A stretch of 38,895 nt of DNA from NCBI GenBank assembly GCA_003427395.1, contig BFEA01000110.1, forward strand, positions 275,361-314,255, read 5' to 3'. Of this stretch, positions 20,127 to 31,564 are shown piece after piece (position 1 is the stretch's first letter; every line of letters starts with the position of its first letter). The translations under genes and the position numbers were made by a program. This stretch comes from Chara braunii. Its lineage: Eukaryota > Streptophyta > Charophyceae > Charales > Characeae. The notes beneath the pieces are model-generated. The model saw only the letters and a list, made by a program, of their open reading frames with translations, had not been told where the DNA came from and did no database searches.

Positions 20127-21742
20127 TTTTCTTAGATGTCGGTTGTCTGAGGTAGCAATTCGTTCCTAGGCAAACATCTCAAGAGATATAGTGACGTTGT
20201 ATCAGACACTCTAAGAGATTGAGAACGAGGATGAGATTGAGAGGGACGAGTGAGAACAAAATTTTATAACACTGATCATGTCATCTTGTATTCTTAAAAT
20301 CATTATGAGATTTTACCTTCCCTCATTCATCACGTTTTTGGCTTCAGTCAATCAATCTTGTCATGTCCTTATTGGTTTTTCACGATCTTATATTCTTTGT
20401 TGATTTTGTCACAGTTTTTCAATTCCTTAATTGACAATCATGATATGCAAAAGATACATTTAATTTTGATTTTATTATTTATTTAATCATTGATGTTCCA
20501 AACCAAATTTATTGAAGGTTCTTAAGACTGGAGACCGGCGTAGATCGTAATTGACGGGTCTCGCTCGAAGTCGAACACACTCAACAGGAAGGGATTTGTT
20601 TTAATTAATTATTTATCTATTGCAAAAATTATCAAAATACTGTTTGACATGCTGTTGTCTTTCCGATCGACAGAGATGGCCTCATAGCGAAAAAGTGCGA
20701 CAACGCACGCTCGCCGCCAGACGTCCACATACGAGCACAACTTTAGGATTTATCCTCGGGAAACATCCCTAGGATAGGTGGAACGGTGACATAAAAAATC
20801 ATAAGGCTTCTCTAAGACTCGTCATCAAAACCCGAGGATTTCGTGAGTGTCTAACGATGCACTTTGACTCTCGAACATCAAATTATTTTTATCTTTTGGG
20901 CGGTGAATGCACCCCGTCACGGATGTTGTCCAAATTCATTTAAAAAAAATAAAGTTGAAGTCATTTTCCATTGTCAGGGTGACCTTCCCCTTACCACAGA
21001 GAGTTTCCCTGAGATTGAGCCAGACATATTTTTTTTCTCCAAATATTTTTTACACATAGGGAGAAAGGTTCTTAGGGGCTCACCACACCACTGTTGAAAA
21101 AGGGAGTTTGGACAGTTTCACCTCGCCACAGAGCCTTTCGAAATATAAAACCGGAGAAGACTTCGCAAGTCGTCAGAGAAAAATTTCGACACCTCGGTTC
21201 CCAAGAGGTTGCATTCCTAGCTTGAAACCTCAACATTTTCAACATTCCATGGAGCTGTCGAGTTCTTCTCCGAAGTTGGTGAGTGGGACTGGGGTTGGGA
21301 CCTTCGACAATGGTGTGGCAAACCCGTGAGTAACATTTCTTTCGTTTTTCTCATTAGTTAGTTCAAATTTCATATTCTCTTAAGGTGTATCACAACGTTG
21401 AATTATCCCTACTCAACTGAGCACTTAGGTGGGATCAGGCCCCAAAGAAGAGAACTAAATTCTATAATATCAGAATGTATGTGTTTACAACTCAAAAACA
21501 TCCTCCACAAAACTCCCAAAGGTCATTTCTCCTGCGGTTGTGGGGCCTCGTCCCACTAGCAGCATTGGTTGAATCGCCCGAGAACTTGATCACGTATGGA
21601 ATGAAACAACACAGGAACACCGTTGATGCACATGAATCGTGTAGTTTCTAGGGACAAAAAATCGCATGTTTTTTTCTTTTTTTCTTTTGGGGGAGCTTTT
21701 CTAATAATTTTTATCGTACTCGATGGTAGGAGAAAAAAATTA
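20127..21742. other. Spacer, no gene recognised
   Basis: Open frames to 77 codons (20864-21097, 21108-21329) show no known domain. I see no repeat shared with the rest of the window apart from a weak CACACCACTGT match between about 21083 and 36372. Confidence 0.45.
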
Positions 21743-22990
21743 TACAAGTAAACAGTGATTCGTTGTGGAAGGTGCATGGACATAAACGGAGAATCCTCAT
21801 TTCCTACAGCATCAACTATTTTTTCCCTTTTGGTTGGTAATTGCACCTGACCACCGACAATGTCCACATTCGTTTCAGGAAGAGAAACGACCTATTCCCT
21901 TATCAAGGCACTGTTCACTCACAATGTGTCCGACATATTGAAAATAGGTACACAAACTTTTCGTAGAGTTGCTTTTGTTTTTTTTATCATTTTTAAATTC
22001 TATAAAGCACGTTGTTGGGGCAAATACCGGGCTTTTCAACGTCGAAGACTGTTTGACATTTTCAGTGAATTGAAGGACTTGATGAGATTGACGTTTGCCG
22101 AAAGTTATTTAGATTGACTTATTATCGAGAGACTGCAACGTTTTCGAATTTTAGTTCAGATGCTTGCGGCATCTTAGAGTAATGGCGGTAGTTGGCAGTT
22201 TCTAGCAAAGAGACGTGGATGTGGAAATGGTAAGCTAGACCTATCCTACTTAGAATAATGAATTGCGACTGCTAAGCCTCGCGATTCAGAGCCTAAGTAG
22301 GCTAAACAGAGGGTTGCTAAGGTTATCGATAGATAGACGGAAAAAGGAGGGCGAAAGGCCGATGCCGAGGCCTACCCGGTTCGGTGACCAATAAGGTCGT
22401 GGTCACGCGGCCAACCGACGGGGCAAGGTCAACAAGCAGAGCCTGTTAGGCTTCAAGCAGGCGAGGCCTGCAGGCCTCAGGCAGGTAGGGCCTGCAAGGC
22501 CACAGGCAGAAGGAATGGCAAGGGCCAAACTTTTCTTATAGAAGAGTTGCTCCTATCACTGTCGTCATAGGAGCTAGCCCAGTAGGTTACAGTGCATGAC
22601 TCTCACCTGGCAGATACCGGGATTGAATTGCACGCGCTAGTGGGCTAGCTCCACCGCCGTAATACTGTGTGCGCGGTCAATCTTGACCATGAGATCTTTA
22701 GATCTCGCGGCCAGAATCGACCGCTCGAGGATCAGCATGGCCCTGTGCAAGGATGACACACATAAATCAAGAAATGATCCAAAATTTTTTTTTTCGATCC
22801 CAGCTGGGATCGCACTCGGGCCTGTATTTCAACAGTTAGTGGGTACACCACGAACTTAGGAATAACCGTTGGCATAAGCCAACGACCTTTAACAAAAAAA
22901 AAAAAAAAAAAAAAAAAAAAACATCTAAAGCCAAGACCACGTAGCGCGTTTTGAAGTGATGAGGACTTACAAGTCCCCATGGGATTCAGC
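21743..22990 (+). repeat. Long dispersed repeat (family R3), copy 1
   Basis: About 1.25 kb, directly repeated at 26910-28585. Shared landmarks in order: AACAGTGATTCGTTGTGGAA, TTATCAAGGCA, ACATATTGAAAATAGGTAC, GGGGCAAATACC, GATTCAG(A/G)GCCTAAGTAGGC, GCCGA(T/C)GCCGAGGCCTACCC-like, GCAAGGATGACAC(A/G)CATAAAT, a poly(A) run, then TAGTCCCCATG-like. It has no protein domain. Near 22800-22870 the minus strand reads like a tRNA (AACTGTTGAAATACAG, then GTGCGATCCC), so the repeat may be composite and contain a SINE head. A poly(A) run of about 29 lies at 22893-22921. Confidence 0.7.
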
Positions 22991-23126
22991 AGGCGGCCGA
23001 AGTAACGGGCAACCATTTTGTAGGGAGGTAAGTTGTTTTGTTTTTTCATATTTCTTTTCTTCGTTTTTTTTTTTTATAGATTTGCTTCAGTGTTTTTTTA
23101 ATTTTTTTTAATTTTTAAACTGAAAT

Positions 23127-23175
23127 TAGTAAAGTGCCCGTTCGTTTTTAAGGAACGGGCAACCACTTTAGTATA
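23127..23175. repeat. Hairpin with GCCCGTTC/GAACGGGC arms
   Basis: TAGTAAAGTGCCCGTTCG faces GGAACGGGCAACCACTTTAG around a T-rich loop. A related and longer hairpin occurs at 32359-32413. Both stand at the left of R4 repeat copies, so the hairpin may be part of that repeat. Confidence 0.6.
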
Positions 23176-23420
23176 GGATGAATGAATTTTCCACGAAAAC
23201 ATGGTTACATTCCGGGTGTGGGTTTTAAAACCTTGTACTTGAGTTATGAGGGACTCTCTGCACACGTTTGGGTGGTTTTTAGTTTGCGAGGGACGGGCGA
23301 GTCGTTTTCTGGTGGTCGAACGAATATTTTTGCGGCGTCGTTCGGGCCTCTAGTCCTTTCTCTCTCTAGGGACTTCATGACAGCTCGCGCACCGCTGGTA
23401 ACGATCGCGACTGTCGGGAT

Positions 23421-23528
<108 letters not shown>

Positions 23529-23584
23529 GAAACGGGCCGTTGGTAGCTAAAGCACTTGAACCTGACACTGTTGGCGGCCTTGTA

Positions 23585-24040
23585 CGGGCCCGTGTTGCAG
23601 CAGGAGGGGAAGTAGACCCAATTGAGTTTGACTCTAGTTCTACTGTGTGAAATGACCCCCCCCCTCTGCTGCTAAGCAACGGGTTGACCCCCTTATGGGG
23701 AAAACGAGGCGGCAAAAGGTTATGGAAAAAAAGAAAGAATGAAAGAAAACAAGGGGAATAAGAAAAGAAAAGGAAAGAGAAGTAACGGCCGCGAATATGG
23801 TCGAGGCCGTGGAACAGGTACAACCCTAGAAGGTTCTAGGGGGTGATGGGACTGCGCTAAGTTCGTTTTTGAACAGGCTACAGTCTGGCTGGGTACAACC
23901 ATTTCCTGGAGCATGTGGCCTGCAGGGAAGGCCAGATGCTTCTGGGAATGAAAAACCCTGGTTCCCCCAGGGGAATATCAAGGATTTCAGCCCTTCATCG
24001 AAGGTCCAGATCAAGGGCTCAGAACAATTACGTTTTTTTC
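23585..24040 (+). repeat. Dispersed repeat family R4, copy 1, with protein-like content
   Basis: Directly repeated at 32455-32850. Both copies share GAGTTTGACTCTAGTTCTAC-like sequence, an A-rich stretch, an Arg/Gly-rich coding-like stretch (NGREYGRGRG in this copy), then TTTTTGAACAG and a block whose frame reads GWVQPFPGACGLQGRPDASG here. CAG|GTACAA at about 23818 and TTTTTGAACAG near 23876 look like donor and acceptor sites of an intron of about 58 bp, and the second copy has comparable sites. The frame from 23869 stays open to 24150. It is probably a coding segment of an unidentified transposon; I recognise no family. Confidence 0.5.
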
Positions 24041-26909
24041 TTGTAGGTAAAGCTGCTGCCCACATGCCTTCGGCTGGTTATAAAAGGCAGCTTCCCACCC
24101 AGCAGCCTCACACTTGTGGCAATGCTGCTGGGGCATTCTACTTGAAGTAGATGCTGGCTGACTGGCTGCTGGTGTAGTGAGGGAGCGTTGGCAAAGTGCT
24201 GGAGGTCTGCATGAGCACTTGGGGGAGAGACAGGCGGCGGCCATAGCTGGGAGGCTGGAGCTCATAGACATTCCTCGGCACTTGGTGTTGTGGCCGCTAG
24301 GCTGCGTCTGGGACTAGTGCTACAGAAGGGATGGTGTTCGAGGAATAGTGGAGGTCTGCAGGGAATTGAGAAGTGGTGGAGGTAGCGATAGCTAGAGACT
24401 AGGAGCTTTTGGCCCACCTATGCTCGTTCGCTAAGGGGAGGTGTTGTCCGTTTGGAGGCACGACAACAGCGATATTTTTTGTGAGGTTACGCTACAAAAA
24501 TTTGGCACGACAGTGATACTTCGGCGGGAAACTGCTGCCAATTTTTTGGCACGGCGGCGGGGTACCGGTTTCGACGGCGTGGCGAGCAGAAATTCTGCTG
24601 TTAATTTTTTATGTGCGCGGTGATGGTGGACTATTCTTTCATGATCGGACGGTAGTATGGGCATTGGTGCACATTTGAGATTGTGCAGCAGTGGTGTGTG
24701 GGCCGGTGACATGCAGAAAGTGCAGAGAGGGTGCACACGACCGTGATTATTGGGCACGCGGCACATGCAGTTTTCAGCCACCTTTATTTTCTATTGGTGT
24801 TTGAGACCATCCGATGCTGTAGCGGTAACCCGGGACCACTTGGGACCGTTTTGGGGACCCAGTGGGACCAACTTGAGGGTTAAGATTTTGAGCGTGTGCG
24901 ACATGTGTTTCCCACATTTGGAACTATCTGATGCGGACTCGGACGCAGTGATTTGAGGCAAAGTGGCGCTACAAGTTGGGTTGGAACAATTTTTTTGTGA
25001 AGTGCGGTTGAGACTGTGTAACGCACTGAGACTTTGTGAGACCTATCGTTAAGAAAACCCTTCGTAAGGGTTATCTTATTGAGTTCTCTCAGTGGACCTA
25101 ACCTTTGCTCATCTGACACTTGGAGGAGAGGCGGACCCTCGTTCAGTGGAACAACCACGAATTGTGGAGTTGTATCTTCAAAGTTTGAACTTGAACGACA
25201 ATTATTTTTTATCTGATTGAAGTATTACTCGTCTTTCTTGAGTAAGCCGGATCAAACTTCAGTCAAGGTCAGTCAGTTGACCGACTCATATTTTCCTTCA
25301 CACCTGTATGAACCCACACTTTGCTTGACCCTGTTCGTTTTGAATGTTCGAAAGAAAAGGTAGAGGAAAGTTGTGTGAGTCATGCATGTGCATGGAAAAG
25401 TCTGACTTCTACATGGGTTGCATTGGTTTTCTTTGAACTTGGTTGTTTTGCTTTGAGTGCAGGTAGGTAGAAAAATGCTTGCAAAAGAGGCTGATTGTGT
25501 CTACACGGAATGATGAATTTTTTATTTTTATTTCTACCTTTCAATTTGTCTGCTTGTTGGAAGGACTTATGGTCTTGAAAAATATTAATTCAGTGCATGT
25601 CGTAAAATGAATGCGAATGAAATAAAGCAGATAAGGTCCAAAGAACTTAGTCTTTTCCCGATGGTTGACCCATTCTATCCCGAATGACCTTATCTACCTG
25701 TAGGACATGTCCAAATGATTCTCATTCTTTGTCTTCTTTTGGTTTCTTTTCCAAGTTACCTTGAACTGAGGAAAAATGAAAATAATTGAAAGTTACTTGT
25801 GCTTAACGTTTTCTTTCTTTCAAAGAAGTATCTGGGGTGGGGGTTCGTTTGTTTTAGGAGTTTTCCCTGTTATTAACCCAAAGTGGATTATTCTACGGGG
25901 GGATACATTACCGATTCGGTGGAGACGACCCGACTTCTGAGATCCGAGCTTTGTGCTCGGGTAAGGGGAGGAGTAGCCCAAACCCTTCCTAGATGGAGAA
26001 ACATGCAACACTTCAAGCAATGCACCTGATCAAAATCATTCGCAAAGTAATATGTCATCAAAGAAGACTAAGGTGTGTGAAGATACATGTGTGTGCCTAA
26101 TCTTTGGTCGGTGATAGGTGAAATGAATGACTTTGGCAACTTGTCTCATCAGACCAAAACTGGGGCAGTCTGACTACGTTGTCGGCTTCATTAAGGTTGT
26201 TGTTGAACCCAACTCCACGTTGGCAGTTCAGTAAAAAAAATATTTATCGAGTTCAACCCGAGGTGGTCGGGTTTTATTTTGAACTTTTACTATTGGATGT
26301 ATCATATGAAGATTCAGATTCTTTCATTTGTTATTTAAGATTAAATATATATTCTTCAAGTTATCGACTACAGTCGATTCCTTTTGATGTAAATATATGT
26401 GGATGTTATAACTTTCTTTTGAATGTGTGCCGAAGGGACTAGGATTGAGTTGAGGGTTTCACGCTTGGTTTAGACCGTCCTAGTTGACCGGCGTACATTT
26501 CGTACTTAGGAGATTACCGCCCTAAGGGACGAACGACATTCAGGTCCACTTAGCGTTAACCAAGCGTATGTATACTACAGCGAACGAGCAAACACCCTCG
26601 GTTGACCTACCTCAACAATTGCATGTTAAAGCTTTCGCACATGGGTCAATAGCTCGATAGGGATACGCCCTTGAGGACGATGACAACCCCCGAGAGAAAG
26701 CAAGATGTGCCCCGCGGAAACCTATCCTGTCGTAGGGGACCGTGGGAAGTACAGCTGGCGCACCCGGCTAGAGCGGTGAAGGTTCGACGCGACCACGACC
26801 ATCTCGGCAGCTCGCGGGATTACTTAGCATCGTCCCCAAGTTGTCTCTCTGTTTAACTTTTTGTTTAACTCCTGCGTGACATGACCGGGATGTTTTTTTT
26901 TTTTTTTTA
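24041..26909. other. Spacer, no gene recognised
   Basis: Open frames to about 116 codons show no domain. A TTTTTTTCTTGTAG acceptor-like sequence at about 24034-24047 may belong to the repeat to its left. From 25300 to 26440 the sequence is AT-rich and featureless. At 26440-26870 it turns GC-rich without recognisable content. Confidence 0.45.
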
Positions 26910-27120
26910 CACGTGAACAGTGATTCGTTGTGGAAGGTGCGTGAACATACACAGAGAATCCTCATTTCCTCCAGCCTCAACTTTTTTCTTCCTTTTGGTT
27001 GGTGATTGCACCAAATCACCGACGTTGTCCAGATTCGTTGTTGGACGAGAAATGACTTATTCCCTTATCAAGGCATTGTTGACTTACAATGTGTCTGACA
27101 TATTGAAAATAGGTACAAAA

Positions 27121-27545
27121 ACCAAACCCCGGTGGTGGGACAAGGCCCTAGAGGTGAGGTCTCACCAGCAAAGAGGCTTGGACTAAGTTCTTGCATCTGG
27201 ATTGGTTTTAAACCACCAATGTATGCCAGCTATTGGTAGCGGGCCCCTTTCAGTGGCTGCTCAACGCGTATTCATTATCTACGGCCCTTACCTCCTAAAG
27301 TTTTGGAGAGGCTCAAAACAAATTCTTCGGTTGCCTGGGGCCATGTATTGGTGGTTTAAGAAGGGATGCAGACACATATGATATAAATGTTATGCACATC
27401 TTCACGAACACTTTCAGTGACTCCTTGACCATCAATTGTGAAGCGAGGTCTCACAAGGTTCCACGAGTGTGGAACTAGGTCCGTTTCTGCGAAGCCGAAC
27501 TTACAAAGAATAGTGAGAGATTCTTGCAACCTTCAGTGGGTGCGT
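27121..27545. mobile_element. Insertion inside R3 copy 2, with inverted repeat
   Basis: Absent from R3 copy 1. It contains GCATC...TTAAACCACCAAT (about 27194-27220) and its inverse ATTGGTGGTTTAA...GATGC (about 27350-27370). These may be the ends of a small element of about 180 bp within it. Its edges are approximate. Confidence 0.4.
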
Positions 27546-27551
27546 TTTCGG

Positions 27552-27579
27552 GGCAAATACCCTGACAAGGGTATTTGCC
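27552..27579. repeat. Perfect 11-bp stem hairpin
   Basis: GGCAAATACCC, a 6-base loop, then GGGTATTTGCC. The left arm is the conserved R3 sequence GGGGCAAATACC. The right arm is an inverted duplication of it found only in this copy. Confidence 0.8.
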
Positions 27580-28590
27580 GGTCCGACTCTTTTTTTCGTT
27601 GAATTGAGGGATTCGATGAGACTGACATTTGCCAGAAGTTTATTTAGACTTGTAAGCCTATGACCTAGAGACTATAACTTTTTAAACCTTAGTTCGATCG
27701 TCTGTGGCTTCCGAAAGTAATGATGGTAGTCGACGGTCCATATCAGGGCCGCAGAGGCGCGTGGACGTTGGAATGCCAAAGCTAAATTGTCCTACCTGAA
27801 ATAATGACACATGACTGTTAAGCCGCACGATTCAGGGCCTAAGTAGGCTTAGAAGAGCGGTCGCGTTGAGTGTGTAGCTGCGACACAATAGAAATAGTTA
27901 GTTTTTTTTTTTTTTCCTATTTCGTGCGCCTGTGGGGTTTGACTACGAGCCAGGGGGCCGACAGGGCGATGTCGAGGCCTACCCGTTTCGGTGACCTCCA
28001 AGCCGTGGATGAGCAGCCATCCACGGGAAAGGGGCTAACAGGTTGACAGGCAGAGCCTGCTGGGCCACAGGCAAATGGGCGGCCTACTGGACGCAACCCT
28101 TTAAATAGAAGGGTTGCTGCTTCTGCTCCTGTAATGAGAGCTAGCCCTGTAGGTAAGCACAATAGATTGCCATGGTGCAGAACGAATCCGACAGTGCTTA
28201 CTGGGTTAAAGGAACGGTGCCTACTGGGCTAGTCCCTTTTAAGGAGTGGCCCTACGGGTCTGAGCAGACCTAGCATGGTCGAATTTCGGCCACGCAATCT
28301 TTGAGATCGCGCGTTTGAAATTCGTCGTGTGGATCTGTAATAGCCCTACACAAGGATGACACGCATAAATAGAGATCCGGCTCAATTTTTTTTATTTTTT
28401 TTTGTGTGAGTCTTTCAGACACGAACTCGGGTCCGCATTTTAGAAGACGTGGCTGAAAAGCCACGTGAAGCCATATGTCCGTTGGCCTAGGCCAAAATGA
28501 AAAAAAAAAAAAAAAAAAGGGTCAAGCGCCATGTGGCGCGTACTGAGCTGATGGGGACTTATAGTCCCCATGAACAGTTGCAGGGGGGAG

Positions 28591-28665
<75 letters not shown>

Positions 28666-28753
28666 GGCGAGTTTGGCGCAGGGCTCCGCGCATCTCGCGA
28701 GGCCTCTCTCTCTCTCTCTCTCTCAGCCCCGGCAAGTTCGAGAGTATGATAAA

Positions 28754-28796
28754 TGAGAATGAATCTTCCGTGTTTATCACAGAAGATTCATTCTCA
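28754..28796. repeat. Hairpin 1 (15-bp perfect outer stem)
   Basis: TGAGAATGAATCTTC (28754-28768) pairs perfectly with GAAGATTCATTCTCA (28782-28796). An inner GTG/CAC pair extends it. Confidence 0.85.
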
Positions 28797-28828
28797 GTTT
28801 GGATATTTTTGTGTGTTCTATTTGTTGC

Positions 28829-28878
28829 AAAATGAGAATGAATCTCTCGTGTAAACACGTAAGATTCATTATCATTTT
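28829..28878. repeat. Hairpin 2
   Basis: AAAATGAGAATGAATCT (28829-28845) pairs with AAGATTCATTATCATTTT (28861-28878), with one mismatch and an end offset. The inner CGTGTAAACACG (28848-28859) forms a second perfect stem. Confidence 0.85.
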
Positions 28879-28899
28879 CACAATTTCCTACGTGCCCGG

Positions 28900-28966
<67 letters not shown>

Positions 28967-29005
28967 CCCGGCGAGATGCGCGGAGCCTTGCGCCAAACTC
29001 GGCGC

Positions 29006-29061
<56 letters not shown>

Positions 29062-29084
29062 TTGGAATGCAGCGAATCGCCAAA

Positions 29085-29111
29085 GAATCTTCCGCCTGAA
29101 AGCGGTAAGAT

Positions 29112-29113
<2 letters not shown>
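29085..29113. repeat. Hairpin 3
   Basis: GAATCTTCCGC faces GCGGTAAGATTC. The GAATCTT/AAGATTC stem is the same as in hairpins 1 and 2, while the inner stem is CGC/GCG instead of GTG/CAC. Confidence 0.75.
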
Positions 29114-29166
<53 letters not shown>

Positions 29167-29224
29167 GTGGAGAGATTTGTGCTCTCTTTCTTTTCTTTTC
29201 TTTCTTTTCTTTTCTTTCTTTCTT

Positions 29225-29226
<2 letters not shown>

Positions 29227-29317
<91 letters not shown>
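29227..29317 (-). repeat. 91-base poly(T), candidate poly(A) tail of a minus-strand retroposon
   Basis: An uninterrupted run of 91 T, preceded by a TTTC-type tract. On the minus strand it is a poly(A) tail placed after 29930-29318, which begins with a tRNA-like head. Its length would mean very recent insertion, if not an assembly effect. Confidence 0.7.
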
Positions 29318-29318
<1 letters not shown>

Positions 29319-29930
29319 AAACAAACGACCGGACGCTGGCTTGCCCGACCCCCGAAAGTCGCGGCGCGTTAACGGTCACGACTTCTAAAAAACAACGGGG
29401 AGGTACTGGTGGTTTAACTGGAGTTCTGCCATGTCATGGAACATATCGTTTTTTTCACTCCCTACAACTACACCTAAGGCTATACAGGGGACCCCTGCAA
29501 GCATAGCTTTCTACCTCTCTTCGATGAAGGGAGGTTACCTCTCTCGGTGGAGAGGGGTAACGGCATGTTTGCCCCTTTGCCCTAGCGTTTAGGGTGCAGG
29601 GTTGGGGCCGCTGGTTGGGGCCCGGCTAGCAGATGGACCTACTAGCATTTGGCAATAACTGTGCCTCCCTGTTCATCTTCCCCCACCCCCATAGAGTAAC
29701 AGTAGTGTCTAAAGCCAACACTCTCCCACACAACACACTCAACCCACTCACACACGCACTCCCACCCGTGTTGGCGGAAGACCTTAACTAATATCGACTG
29801 GGAGGATCCAGCTGAGTATCTGAGTTGGGTGACATTAAGAATGCTACAGGCGGCCATGAGGATTGAACCCACGACCTCCTGAATGCCACTTGCGTGCCTA
29901 ACCAATTGAGTTAGGCCGCTGTATTTAGAT
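29318..29930 (-). mobile_element. Candidate SINE (tRNA head, body, long A tail)
   Basis: Read on the minus strand, the head has an A box, TAACTCAATTGG (29913-29902), and a B box, GGGTTCAATCC (29870-29860). The body runs down to 29318 and ends in the 91-base A tail. Part of the body (about 29715-29775) recurs at 7310-7365. At about 610 bp it is long for a SINE and may be composite. No target duplication was identified. Confidence 0.5.
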
Positions 29931-29986
29931 TCCCTTTTAGATTTTATCTTAGATTTTCCATAAAGAAGGAAACAAAATGTAACTGG

Positions 29987-30145
29987 GGAATGGATATTGA
30001 TGAACAGTGCGCCCGCTGTCACCGGGGCTAGCTGTCAGCAGTCTGGCTTAGAACTAAGGGAATTTTATCTTAGTTGTTCCTAGCTACGCCGTCAGCAGTC
30101 TGTCTTAGAACTAAGGGAATGAATATTGATGAACAGTGCGCCCGA
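29987..30145. repeat. Interleaved local duplications
   Basis: GATATTGATGAACAGTGCGC (about 29991) recurs at about 30123 as GAATATTGATGAACAGTGCGC-like sequence. GTCAGCAGTCTGGCTTAGAA (30034) recurs at 30091. The first copy keeps the codons for CARC, the second reads CARR. The duplication lies at the 5' edge of the LINE remnant. Confidence 0.75.
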
Positions 30146-30610
30146 CGTCAATGGGGCTGGGAAAATGCCTCACACATATGGCTCTATTGCCCCTATTCCT
30201 TCCAGGTGTGGGAATGGTGGAAGGAAAGGTGGAAGACTATTACTGAGGATGTGTTTACATGATCCCATGAATGGTCTCTCTACGGTATGACCTCTCAAGG
30301 AACCGATTTTTCAAAGGGTTGGCGATATGTGGCCCTGGCTACGAGAGGTGCTATCATGGAAATATTATGGAAGGCTCGTAACAGTGCAACTTTCAAACAT
30401 GAATTCCTACCTCTGCATTTCCAAGTCGCTGCTATCAAAGCATTGATCAGATAAACAATTAACGTGGACTGGCACACTGCTCGGGCTCATCCACGTAAAG
30501 GGCACTACTGGTTCTCTCAGACCTGACTTCGGAATGATAAATGGCTATCTATATCCTCAGATGGATCTCTATGCTTTGCTGACTGGCTGAAGGCTTCATC
30601 CAAGAGATGA
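30119..30610 (+). pseudogene. LINE 3' end: zinc-finger and tail of a non-LTR retrotransposon
   Basis: Decayed C terminus of a plant-type LINE polyprotein. One frame reads through three in-frame stops (TGA 30260-30262, TAA 30452-30454, TGA 30524-30526) to a TGA at 30608-30610. It contains DEQCAR, then SHIWLYCPYSFQVWEWW (the HxxxxC and W of the RT-associated zinc finger, zf-RVT), then RGAIMEILWKARNSATF, which fits the R-G-x6-W-x2-R-N pattern that follows it in plant LINEs. The second Cys of the first CxxC is Arg. No RT core is present upstream, so this is a 5'-truncated relic. I am fairly sure of the LINE origin and cannot name the clade. Confidence 0.65.
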
Positions 30611-31526
30611 AGATGCTGTCTTCTGGTACAGATCAGATGGGCCGCCTCCTTGTAGGCCCTTTGCTTCAATAGCGACCTGATAAGTCGCCCTTTTTGCAGC
30701 TACAGTGCTATCGCTCGATTGGAGGTAGCCACTAGGTTGGCAATTTGTCGCTACTTTTAGTAGATAGGAACTTAGACTGTCCTTTGTTTCAAATTTTGTT
30801 CAGTCTGCTTTTGATTCTGTTAAACGTAAGGACAGATCTAGGAAAGTCGGGCCTAACTCTAGAGCCTACCTCTTAATATCTTGTTAACCACCACACCTTT
30901 TCCCTGTGTTCATGTCTTACTTCATACTCTATACCTGAATCAACACAGGGACTGGGCAGACTTCCTGAGGAACGAGATGTAGCCGGACAGAATATGAAAG
31001 GGGGAAAGGGGTCTCAGCTCAAGGTGGGGTACTAATTCGTTCTCCATGGCCTATAGTGGCTAGTAACCAAGGGCAGAAGGAAATTTTCCCCCTATCATCA
31101 ATTATAGATAAACCTGAATCCCTTCCCCAGGTATCCCAAAACCATTTCCGTTGGTTTGAGTTAATTCCTCTTGACGTATGCCTCTGCCAATCACTGTAAA
31201 TCGTCCTTTTGATCTCTGAAGCGATCAATTTTTTGACTTGAACATCAGACATGAATTGTCGTCAGAACAATTGACTGTTTCTGTCATCCCAGATAATCTT
31301 CAAAAGAATGGCTCTAACTACCTGCGCCACATACTTCCATTCACTCTTTCCATTCCCAAGGCCAGTCAGTATCCACTCATCTGTCCACGTGAAACTATTC
31401 TGGAAAAGAATGCGGATCTTCAGTCATTTGACTGTAAGCTAAACTGGTTGATGCTGCTAGGATAACTCCGGGTAGAATTGTGAGGTCCCCGGCCTCAATT
31501 GCTATTTAGGAATATATGTGCCTGTT

Positions 31527-31530
<4 letters not shown>
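30611..31530. other. Spacer, no gene recognised
   Basis: Could include the 3' untranslated part of the LINE. Open frames at 31019-31252 (minus) and 31238-31465 (plus) of 75-77 codons show no domain. Confidence 0.45.

Positions 31531-31559
<29 letters not shown>
31531..31559. repeat. Poly(A) run (29)
   Basis: An uninterrupted A run directly before the inverted repeat at 31565-31617. It could be a plus-strand retroposon tail. Confidence 0.85.
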
Positions 31560-31561
<2 letters not shown>

Positions 31562-31564
31562 AGG

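Larger units (their letters stand above)
26910..28585 (+). repeat. Long dispersed repeat (family R3), copy 2, with an insertion
   Basis: Second copy of the repeat at 21743-22990, in the same orientation. It is longer because about 425 bp (27121-27545) with no counterpart in copy 1 sits between ATTGAAAATAGGTACAAAAA and GGGGCAAATACC. The tail carries poly(A) (28500-28517) and GGGGACTTATAGTCCCCATG, a short inverted repeat. Confidence 0.7.
28593..29164. repeat. Nested palindrome of (GA)/(CT) tracts and three hairpins
   Basis: The order is (GA)n 28593-28662, GC-rich block A 28664-28700, (CT)n 28703-28724, block B, hairpin 1, hairpin 2, inverse of B, (GA)n, inverse of A 28972-29006, (CT)n, hairpin 3 and (CT)n. 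Block A (GCGAGTTTGGCGCAGGGCTC...) and its inverse (...GAGCCTTGCGCCAAACTCG) differ at few bases. Each half is thus an inverted copy of the other around about 28815. Arg-Glu and Ser-Leu open frames across the tracts are artefacts. Confidence 0.8.

Noticed and set aside
28497-29506. Open frames of Arg-Glu or Ser-Leu repeats on both strands
   Set aside because: They are direct translations of (GA)n/(CT)n and poly(T) tracts with no other content.
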